A stretch of 64,000 nt of DNA from Roseovarius sp. (GTDB lineage Bacteria; Pseudomonadota; Alphaproteobacteria; Rhodobacterales; Rhodobacteraceae): NCBI GenBank assembly GCA_027493545.1, contig JAOSKR010000001.1:214001-278000 (forward strand), in the 5' to 3' direction. Within the stretch, counting starts at the first letter, position 1, and the number at the start of each line of letters is the position of its first letter. This document shows, one piece after another, positions 49,422-57,707 of the stretch. A model generated the notes under the pieces. The model was not told the origin of the DNA and searched no databases. It saw only the letters and a list, made by a program, of their open reading frames with translations. Made by a program: the position numbers and the translations under genes.

Positions 49422-50594
49422 CAGTTTGCCCCTCCGGTGTCGGTAGAGCCGCCCGTACCGCGCGGCAATTCATTGAGCGGCAGATACGGCACAATGCCGC
49501 TGCCACCCTCGCCGCCCGCCAGGGTCTCGTCGATCAGCATCTTGTCGAGCCCCCCCAGTGTGCGTTCGATGGTCTCGAGATAGAGCCGGCGCTGCGTGAC
49601 CTCGGGCGCACGGTTGAATTCCTGCGCCACGGCGACAAAGCGGCTGGCCTCACCGACCGCCTCGTTGACCACCCGGGCACGATAGCCCTCGGCCTCTTCG
49701 AGCACGCGCGCGGCGTTGCCGCGGGCCTCGGCCAGAACCCGGTTGGCATAGGCGTCGGCCTGCCGTTGCAGCCGGTCGCGTTCCTGTTCGGCCGCCTGGA
49801 CCTCGCGGAAGGCGTCGATCACCTGCGCCGGCGGGTCGGCGGTGTCGAGGTTCACCCGCACGATGTTGATGCCGCTGACATACTCGTCGAGCGTATTCTG
49901 GATGTTCTGGCGGGCGGTATCGGCGATGATGCCGCGGTCGCGGTTGAGGATCGGGGAAAGGTTGGTCGCCGCGATGATTTCGCGCATCACCGATTCCGAC
50001 ACCGCGCGCACCGTCAGTTCGGGGTCGCGAATGTTGAAGAGCAGCTTGGAGGGATCGCTGATGTTCCACACCACCTGAAAGTCGATGTCGACGATATTGG
50101 CGTCGGTGGTCAGCATCAGCCCGTCATCGTCGCGGCCCCGGCCCACACCGATATCCTCGGTCCGTTCCGAGGTGACGTTGACCACGTCATAGGTGATCAC
50201 CGGCCACGGCGCGAAGTTGAGGCCGGGATTGCCGATCGACGAGAACTCGCCCAGGAAAAGCTCGACCGACTGTTCCTCGGGCTTGACGGTGTAAAAGCTC
50301 GCCGCCCCCCACAGAACCACGGCGACGAGAGCGCCCAGCAGCACGGTTCCGCGGCCAAAGGCGGGACCCCCGCCCGCACCGCCGCCACCGCCACGGCCGC
50401 CGCCGCCGCGGCCGCCCATCAGCAGCCGCAACTGGTCCTGGCCCTTGCGCACGAGCTCGTCGATTTCGGGGATATGCGGCCCCGCCCTCGGGCGGGCGCC
50501 GCCCGCCACGGTTGCCGCGGCGGTCGTCGTCTTCGCCGCCGCCGTTGCCTCCCGAACCTCGGCCGCCCCACGGGCCGCCAGAATTTCCAGCCAT
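49421..50594 (-). CDS. hflK: HflK, SPFH-family membrane protease modulator (frameshifted)
   Basis: Partner of HflC in the FtsH-regulating complex. The glycine/arginine-rich N-terminus (MAGNSGGPWGGRGSGG...) is followed by PHIPEIDELVRKGQDQL, a second Gly-rich stretch, one membrane helix (GTVLLGALVAVVLWGAASFYTV) and the SPFH domain (EEQSVELFLGEFSSIGNPGLNFAPWP; NIVRVNLDTADPPAQVIDAFREVQAAEQERDRL). The frame changes at about 50485 between the start and PHIPEID. ATG at 50594, about 390 aa. Order hflK-hflC-DUF2065-degP on the minus strand is the usual alphaproteobacterial arrangement. Confidence 0.9.
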
Positions 50595-50665
50595 CTGACC
50601 TCTTCCTTCCGTTTTCGGCGTCTTTCGAGACGCTTTGCCCTAAACTGTGCATGAACGGGCGAAAA

Positions 50666-52022
50666 TCAACCGCCGCGCACCGGCTCCTTCATGGTAACGA
50701 TCTCTTCGGACATGGTGGGATGCACCGCCACCACGCGGTCGAAATCGGCCTTGGTGGCCCCCATCTTGACTGCGATGCCGGCCAGCTGGATCATCTCCCC
50801 CGCCCCCGGCGCGACGATATGGCAGCCCAGCACCGTGTCGCTGGCACGACTGACGACGAGCTTCATCAGCACCCGGTCGGGGCGGCCGGCGAAATTCCGC
50901 TGCATCGGCCTGAACGAGGTGCAGTAGACATCGATCGGCTCGCGCTCGCGCGCCGCTTCCTCCGACAGGCCGATGGTACCGAACTCGGGCTGGGTGAAGA
51001 TCGCGGTCGGGATCAGATCATGATCGACCGGCGTCGGGTTGGCATTGAACACCGTCTCTACAAAGGCCATGGCCTCGCGGATCGCCACCGGGGTCAGGTT
51101 GACCCGGTCGGTCACGTCGCCGATGGCATAGACCGATGGCACGCTCGACTGGCTGTAGTCGTCGACCACCACCTCGCCCCCTGCGCCCCAGCCGCACGCC
51201 GACCTCGGCAAGCCCCATGTCGGCGGTGTTGGGCGCCCGCCCGGTGGCGAACATCACCTTGTCGTAGACCCGTTCGGTGCCGTTGGTGGCCTTGACGCGC
51301 CAGCCGTCCCCGGCCGGCCCCATCTCCAGGATGTCGGTGCCCAGATGGAGGGCGACGCCGGCGCGGATCATCTCTTCGGAAATCAGGCCGCGCGCCTCGC
51401 CGTCGAACCCGCGCAGGATCTGCGCGCCACGGTAGAACTGCGTCACCTGTACCCCGAGCCCGTTGAGGATGCCGGCGAATTCGCAGGCGATATAGCCGCC
51501 GCCGACGATCAGGATCGACCCGGGCAATTCATCAAGGTGAAAGATGTCGTCCGAGGTGATGCCCCCTCGGCCCCCGGCAGATCGGGCCTGACCGGGTGCC
51601 CGCCGGTGGCCAGCAGGATGTGCTTTGCGGAAAATTTCTGGCCACTTGCCAGCTCGACCGTATGGGCGTCGCCGAGCCGCGCGCGCTGATCGAACGTGTC
51701 GACCCCGCTGGTGCCCGAGGATATTGCGATAGACCCCTTCCAGACGGTCCAGCTCGGCGTGCAGCTTCGTCTTGAAGGCCGGCCAGTCGAAGCCGCCGGC
51801 ATGGACCGTCCAGCCATAGCTCCGCGCGTCCTCGATCTGGCCGGGGTATTCGCTGGCGAAGACCATCAGTTTCTTGGGCACGCAGCCGCGAATGACACAG
51901 GTGCCGCCATAGCGGTCCGCCTCGGCCAGCGCCACCCGCGCGCCGCCCTGCGCCGCCACCCGTGCCGCGCGCACGCCGCCCGAACCGCCGCCAATGACGA
52001 AAAGATCGTAGTCGAATGCCAT
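50666..52022 (-). CDS. gor: Glutathione-disulphide reductase (three frameshifts)
   Basis: NADPH-dependent flavoenzyme that reduces oxidised glutathione. N-terminal FAD site DLFVIGGGSGGVRAARVA; redox-active pair in YGGTCVIRGCVPKKL; NADPH-binding SILIVGGGYIACEFAGIL; YAIGDVTDRVNLTPVAIREA; C-terminal interface with VHPTMSEEIVTM. Frames switch near 51720, 51565 and 51185, each with similarity resuming at once (GVDTFDQRARLG, SDDIFHLDELPGS, VVVDDYSQSSVPSVYAIG). About 452 aa. Start ATG 52022, 14 bases after the rpiA stop, so the two probably share a transcript. Confidence 0.9.
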
Positions 52023-52036
52023 CTGCCTCGGCGTTC

Positions 52037-52825
52037 CTAGTCCTGCAGGTCGGAAAAGAGGTTCTCGGATTCCAGGAAATCCAGCCGATCCTCCTCGACC
52101 GTGCCTTCGTTGATGTTGCGGGTCTCGACCCGGCCGTCGCCATGGCCGATGATGACCACATCGCAGATATCCATGAAGAGCCCGTTTTCAACGACCCCCG
52201 GCATCTGGTTCAATGCCATCGCCAGCTGGTGCGGGTTGCCGATCCGCCCGAGATGCAGATCGAGGATATAGTTGCCCTCGTCGGTGACGAAGGGCCGGTC
52301 GCCGTTCATCCGGAGCGACGCATCGCGGCCGAGCACGTCCATGCTGACCAGCAGTTCCTCGATCAGCGCGCGCGTGGTCTGCCAGCCGAACGGTATGATC
52401 TCGGCCGGCAGCGGAAAGGCACCCAGATGCTCGACCTCCTTGCCGACATCGGCGATCACGATCATCTGGTCCGAGGCGGTGGCGACGATCTTTTCCTGCA
52501 AGAGCGCCCCGCCGCCACCCTTGATCAGGTTCAGATCGCCGTCGAATTCGTCGGCGCCGTCGATGGTCAGGTCGAGCCATTTCGCCTCGTCGAGGCTGAT
52601 CACGTCGATGCCCACCTCGCGGGCCAGCTCCGCGGTGCGCACCGAGGTCGGCACACCGCGGATTTTCAGCCCGTCGTCGCGCACCAGTTCGCCCAGGCAG
52701 CGCACCATCCACGCGGCGGTGCTGCCGGTGCCGAGACCGACGCGCATTCCGTCCTCGACGAAATCGACCGACCGCTTTGCGGCGACGAACTTGGCCTTGT
52801 CGATGGGCGACAATTCTCCGGACAT
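52037..52825 (-). CDS. rpiA: Ribose-5-phosphate isomerase A
   Basis: Interconverts ribose 5-phosphate and ribulose 5-phosphate in the pentose phosphate pathway. 262 aa with GLGTGSTAAWMV (phosphate loop), TSVRTAELARE, DLTIDGADEFD (catalytic aspartates), LIKGGGGALLQEKIVA (catalytic Glu and Lys) and NGNY-like DEGNYILDLHLG. Start ATG 52825; frame intact. It lies directly upstream of gor on the same strand, linking NADPH supply with glutathione reduction. Confidence 0.96.
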   Translation of the reverse strand: MSGELSPIDKAKFVAAKRSVDFVEDGMRVGLGTGSTAAWMVRCLGELVRDDGLKIRGVPTSVRTAELAREVGIDVISLDEAKWLDLTIDGADEFDGDLNLIKGGGGALLQEKIVATASDQMIVIADVGKEVEHLGAFPLPAEIIPFGWQTTRALIEELLVSMDVLGRDASLRMNGDRPFVTDEGNYILDLHLGRIGNPHQLAMALNQMPGVVENGLFMDICDVVIIGHGDGRVETRNINEGTVEEDRLDFLESENLFSDLQD

Positions 52826-52904
52826 GGCAGACCCCCCGATACGTCTCGGGCGCTTATAGGAGAGATGCGCGCCCGGCGCGAGGGGCAAAAAGGGCATGAA
52901 AGGC

Positions 52905-53770
52905 CTATTCGCGCGGCGCAATGGCCTTGAGATAGGCGGCGATGGCGCGGCGGTCGGAGGCGGGGAGATGGGCGAGGTTGCGGCGCACCGCCTCCATCCC
53001 CTCGCCCCAGGTGTGCGCCTGCGCATGGGTTTCGGCCGGGATGAGCGCGGCGGCGATCTCATCGATGCCGGCCTCGGCAATGAAAGGCGAGGCGGGGGTG
53101 ATGTTCGGCGCCGCCACGCCATCCGGTCCCTCCAGAGCCTCGGCCCCGGCCAGCCAGCGGCTCAGGTCAGACCCGCCCAGGGCGGTGCGCGGGGTGTGGC
53201 AGGCGCCGCAATGGCCCGGCCCCTCGACCAGGTATTGCCCGCGCGCCACGTCCTCGCCGCCGCTCACCCCGACAACCGGGCCGGGCCTGAGAAAACGCCG
53301 CTTCCACGCCCCCAGAAGCCGGCGGTTTTCATAGGGAAAACGCAGCGCGTGGGGCGGGATTTCGCGCGCCTCGGACGGCAGGGTGTGCAGCCAGGCCCAC
53401 AGATCGGCCACATCGCCCGCACGCATCCGCGCGTAGGAGGTATAGGGAAAGGCAGGATAGTAATGCCCGCCTTGCGGCGAGACCCCGCGCATCATCGCCG
53501 CGGCGAACTGCGCCCGGTCCAGGCGCCGATGCCGTGGACCGGGTCGGGCGAGATGTTCGGCGCCACGAAAGTGCCGTAGCGGCTGACCAGTTCCTGCCCG
53601 CCGCCCAGACGGGGCGGCCGGGTCGGGTCGCTGCCGGGGGTCGCGTGGCAGGTGCCGCAACCGCCGGCCCAGAACACCGCCTCGCCCCGCGTGGGGTCGC
53701 CGGGTGCGGTTGTCTCGGGCGCGGGGGGCAGGGCGGGCGTGCAGGCCGCGAGCAGCGTCAGCGCCAGCAC
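52905..53770 (-). CDS. Dihaem cytochrome c, lipoprotein-like (frameshifted, start uncertain)
   Basis: Periplasmic electron-transfer protein with two haem c sites: GGCGTCHATPG near the N-terminus and GPGHCGACHTPR in the second half. Layout FVAPNISPDPVHGIGAW...FAAAMMRGVSP and ALRFPYENRRLLGAWK resembles the cytochrome c subunits found with alcohol/aldehyde or sulphite dehydrogenases. The N-terminal VLALTLLAAC looks like a lipobox. The start given, GTG 53770, is the shortest option; the basic residues TRKTRTG before it suggest the true start is further upstream. The frame changes near 53518. About 288 aa or more. The downstream rpiA lies 80 bases away. Partner dehydrogenase not in the window. Confidence 0.75.
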
Positions 53771-53971
53771 CCCCGTTCGGGTCTTGCGCGTCGTCTCTTT
53801 GCTGCCGAAAAATGCCCGTCCGCCGCCAATCGCCGACCTGCCCTTTGCGCAAATGCCGTAGCGACCAAGATGGGGCACTGAGGCCAGCCATGATCTCCTG
53901 TTTCTTGACTGCTCCGGTTCCATCAAAGATCGGTCCGCCTTCGCCGACGGCCCCCGGCCGGCCGCGTCCTG

Positions 53972-54662
53972 TCAGCGTTTCTTGAACTTGTAGGAAACTC
54001 CCAGCGCGATCTGGTTGCTGATCACCTCGGTATTGAGCCAGCCGCCGCCATTGAGATCGGCGTCGATGTCGGCCCAGCCCGATTTCAGCTCTCCGAAGAC
54101 GGCCCAGCGCTCGGTGATCTCGGCCTCGACCCCGACCAGCAGATTTGCGCCGCCGGCCCCCGAACTGGTATTCGCGAGGTCCGCGTGGTCAGCGGAACGT
54201 TGGCGACCTCAACATGGGGCGTGGTAAAGCCCACCCGGCCCCGACATAGGGCGTGAACCGGCTTTCGTTGAGAAAGCGGTACTGCAGGTTGAACGTCACC
54301 ATGTTGATGCCGTCGGTGAATTCCAGCATCGAGAACTGCGGCGGCATCGGTTGGCGGCGACCTTGGTATGGGCGTTGTCGATGGCCACGCCCCAGTTGGG
54401 ATGGTTGTCGAACCACCGGGTCACACGCCAGCCGAAATAGGGCGGCATCTTGTCCGATTCGTCCGTCCCAGCTCGCCCGCGCGATTGCGGCCCGGCGCCG
54501 TCGAGGAAGTCAGAAATTCACCGTCGAAGCTGGGCGATCTGTTGATGCCGGTGTAGAACGAGAGCACCAGTTCGGCCGAGGCCGGGGTCGCGCATCCCAG
54601 CGCCACGCCGCCCCGGCGATGGATCGCCAGCAAGCCGTCCGTTATTCCCGTTCCCGCGTCAT
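53972..54662 (-). pseudogene. Lipid A oxidase-like outer-membrane beta-barrel remnant (several frame breaks)
   Basis: Fragments in all three minus frames together resemble the outer-membrane barrel proteins annotated as lipid A oxidase (LpxQ-like): a signal segment near 54600-54650, AELVLSFYTGINRSPSFDG, then a WFDNHPNWGVAIDNAHTK region, MLEFTDGINMVTFNLQYRFL, FTPYVGAG, and the last strand ending YKFKKR at 53972. The proposed ATG is at 54662. At least four frame changes occur in 690 bases, more than any gene outside this damaged stretch, so it is labelled broken; sequencing errors are as likely as decay. Assignment to the LpxQ group comes from motif similarity and is moderate. Confidence 0.55.
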
Positions 54663-54955
54663 GTCGTGCCCCTCGTATCCGCCCCCGGCATCGCCGCTCC
54701 TTCCGCCCCGCGCGGTTGCCGCGATGTTTCCGAACTCGCGCCGCGCCGGCAATGCCCATCCGCCCGAGGCGACTTTGTCCGGGCGGGAGCGAGCGGTTCG
54801 TCACCCCATCGATCGCCACCGCCCGACGATGACGCCTTCCGAGATCAGCGCCGCTCTGCGCGCGCATGGCGCTGCATTGGAACGGCTCGCTCTTGGACGC
54901 GGGGGCAAAAGATGCCATGCGGCCCGCGATAGCGCCGCCAAGAGGAAGCTGACGC
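54663..54955. other. Gap upstream of the damaged sdaA, no gene seen
   Basis: 293 bases between the divergent barrel remnant and sdaA. No open frame here shows recognisable similarity; base composition matches the surroundings. A purine-rich stretch (AAGAGGAAGC) just before 54956 could be the sdaA ribosome site. Confidence 0.4.
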
Positions 54956-56290
54956 ATGTTCCTGTCCGTCTTCGAGCTGTTCAAGATCGGCATCGGCCCG
55001 TCCTCGTCGCACACCATGGGGCCGATGGTGGCGGCCGCGCGCTTTCTCGACCTGCTGCGCGCCGCGCCCGACCGAGTGCGGAGGGCCCGCGCGGATATAG
55101 GGTGTCGCTGCACGGCAGCTCGCCTTCACCGGCAAGGGCCACGCCACCGACCGCGCCGTCGTGCTCGGACTGCTCGGGCGAGCGCCCCGACGAGATCGAC
55201 CCCGATGCGGCCGAGGCGTCCTGGCCCGCGTCGTGGCCGCCGCGGGTCGACGCCGCCGGGCCTGCCGCCGCTCGCCTTCGATCCCGACGACGGCATCGTC
55301 TTCGACTACGGCCCGCCGCTGCCCGGCCATGCCAACGGCATGGTCTCCGCGCCTTCGACGCAGCCGGCGACCGCTCCTGTCCGGAGGGACCTACTACTCG
55401 ATCGGCGGCGGGTTCGTGCTGACCGAGCGCGAGCTCGCGGCGAGGGCGCGGGACCGACGCCGAGGACGAGGCTGGTGCCCTATCCCTTCGCGACCGCCGC
55501 CGAGATGCTGGCGATGGGCGGACGTCCGGCCTGTCGGTCGCGGCGATGGAAGCGCCAACGAGACCGCCCGGCATGTCGAGGCCGCGCCTCGACGCCGGCC
55601 TCGACCGCATCTGGTCGGCGATGGACGCCTGCATCGAGCGCGGCCTCGCGGGCGAGGGCACGCTGCCGGGCGGCCTCAAGGTGAAGCGCCGCGCCGGCGC
55701 GCCATCCACGCGGCGCTGACGCCGAGCGCGGGGGCAGCAACCGCGCCGTTCGAGCACGTCATCGACTGGCTGTCGGTCTACGCCATGGCGGTCAACGAGG
55801 AGAACGCCGCCGGCGGCCGGTCGTCACCGCGCCGACCAACGGCGCGGCCGGCGTCGTCCCGGCGGTGATCCGCTACTACCTCGACCACTGTCCAGGCGCG
55901 GGGAGCGCAGGGCGTGCGACCTTCCTGCTGACCGCCGCGGCGATCGGCGGCATCATCAAGCACAACGCCTCGATCTCCGGCGCCGAGGTCGGCTGCCAGG
56001 GCGAGGTCGGCTCGGCCTCGGCGATGGCGCGGCCGGGCTCTGCGCGGCGCTCGGCGGCACCAACGAGCAGGTCGAGAACGCCGCCGAGATCGCGCTCGAG
56101 CACCACATCTCGGCATGACCTGCGATCCGGTCGGCGGCCTGGTGCAGGTCCCCTGCATCGAGCGCAACGCCCTCGGCGCGATGAAGGCGGTCACCGCCGC
56201 CTCGCCTGGCGCTCAGGGGCGACGGCACCCACTTCGTCCCGCTCGACACCTGCATCGAGACCATGCGCCAGACCGGCTGCCGCGACATGA
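54956..56290 (+). pseudogene. sdaA: L-serine ammonia-lyase remnant (more than ten frame switches, 3' end missing)
   Basis: Segments spread over three frames, in the right order, match the iron-sulphur L-serine dehydratase that converts serine to pyruvate and ammonia: [178 protein letters not shown]. Cluster cysteines appear in EVGCQG and VPCIER. The frame changes at least twelve times in 1.3 kb. The expected last ~25 residues are absent: after RDM the sequence continues as a membrane transporter. Confidence 0.8.
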
Positions 56291-56291
56291 C

Positions 56292-56947
56292 TGGTGATGT
56301 TCACCGCGCTGCGCTTCATGCCGCTGGCCGATGCCATCTCGATCTTCTTTGTCGAGCCTTCTTTGCTGACGCTGTTGGGCGGGCTCTTCTGGGCGAGCCG
56401 ATCGGCCCGCGCCGCTGGCGCGCCTGCGCCGTCGGCTTTGCCGGCGCGTTGCTGATCATCCAGCCCAGCAGCTTTCGCGCCGTGGGTCCCGTTTGTGGCG
56501 TTCCCGCTGCCCGGCACCGCGCTGCGTTCGTTTCGACGATCTCACCCGGCGCATGGTCACGCGGATGCACCCGATCACGCCGTAGGCCCATACCGGGCCG
56601 GCGGCGCTGATACGCGGTCGTTGGTGATTTTACGGGCGGGGGTCGCGGCGCTCCCCTGGCCGGCGGCGCGACACCGCGCCGCTGATCGGGCTGGGGGTCG
56701 TCGCCACACTGGAGCCACATCAGTCTCAGCTACGCGCTGTCCTTCGCGGCGGCGTCGCTGATCGCGCCGCGATCCAGTATATCGGAAATCAGTTCTTCGT
56801 TCTTTTTTTCCGCCGGCGGCATGCCGGGTGCATCGCGCTGATCGTGGCCTCGGGGCTTTTCGTCTTCTTTCGCGAACTACCAGATCGAAACCGCCTCCCG
56901 CCGCCCCCCCCCGGGCCCGCCCGCCAGACCCCCGCCAGCAGCGCCTG
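56292..56947 (+). pseudogene. EamA/DMT family transporter, 5' half missing and frame-broken
   Basis: Remnant of a ten-helix drug/metabolite transporter. The first recognisable part, FTALRFMPLADAISIFFVEP, then GEPIGPRRWRACAVGFAGALLIIQPS, is normally about residue 80-130, so the N-terminal ~80 residues are lacking. Later parts appear in shifted frames: TRRM...MHPIT, LIGLGVVATL, SYALSFA-like and APIQYIE-like pieces, and VASGLFVFFRE before a probable stop at 56947. A C9 run around 56906-56920 is suspicious. Its 5' end is fused directly to sdaA. In related genomes such transporters sit beside thiamine pyrophosphokinase, as here. Confidence 0.7.
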
Positions 56948-56970
56948 ACCCTACCATTGACCACATCAGG

Positions 56971-57558
56971 TCAGGCCAGGGGCAGATCCACCAGCAGACC
57001 TTGCTGCCGGGCGAAGTTGAGATCCATCGCACCAGCCGCGGGGCACGTCCGAGACCCTCAACTGCCCATAACCCCCCTTAACCCCTTGGCGGGCGAAGCG
57101 AGTTCCCGATCCCATCGGAGCCCTCCGAGACTCCCGACTCCCCTGGGAAAATCCGATACCCCTCCTCCCCCCCTACGACACCACCCCCCCACACAGCGCG
57201 GTCGGGATGGCGGACCAGCGTTGGAGGCGGCAAGCTGATGGTCCAGCCGGGTGCCCGAAACCCGATCCCGATGACCAGAGGTGCGGCGATGTTTCGCAGG
57301 CATTTTTCGAAATCGGTGCTGTCCTGCTCGGCGATTGGGTGCAGGCTGGCGGGTGGCAGGCGCGCCCGCGCCTCGTCGCTGAGCGAATCGAAATCGCCGA
57401 TCACCGCGCGCGGCTCGACCCCGTGCGCGAGCGCGGCATCGGCACCGCCATCGGCGGCCACCGGATGCGGCGCCAGCGCCATCGCGCGCTCGATCCGCTC
57501 CCCGGGTTATCGCGGCCCCGCCGATCAGCGTCACCGGCTCATTCACATCGACAATCAT
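56971..57558 (-). pseudogene. Thiamine pyrophosphokinase (frame-broken)
   Basis: Transfers pyrophosphate from ATP to thiamine to give TPP. The start MIVDVNEPVTLIGGAAI (57558) and, one frame over, VAADGGADAALAHGVEPRAVIGDFDSLSDEARARL and EQDSTDFEKCLRNIAAPLVIGIGF are clear: ADGGAD and GDFDSLS bind ATP and Mg2+, and DSTDFEK is the second catalytic region. The rest is scrambled by frame changes and C-runs at 57138-57195, but fragments GLRW-like and a final strand ending at about 56971 are visible. Roughly 195 aa if repaired. It would complete the pathway from ThiBPQ-imported thiamine to TPP. Confidence 0.72.
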
Positions 57559-57707
57559 ACGCCAACCCCGGCCATTGTCCCCAGATCAGGAAATAAGACA
57601 CAATCCGACCATCAAATGATACGGTAATGATCCAAGATTCGGACTGCTTTGGCCCACGCGAAGATGGTAAACACCGAGGTTGCAGGCAGTTCAAGGCGAG
57701 CATCACC

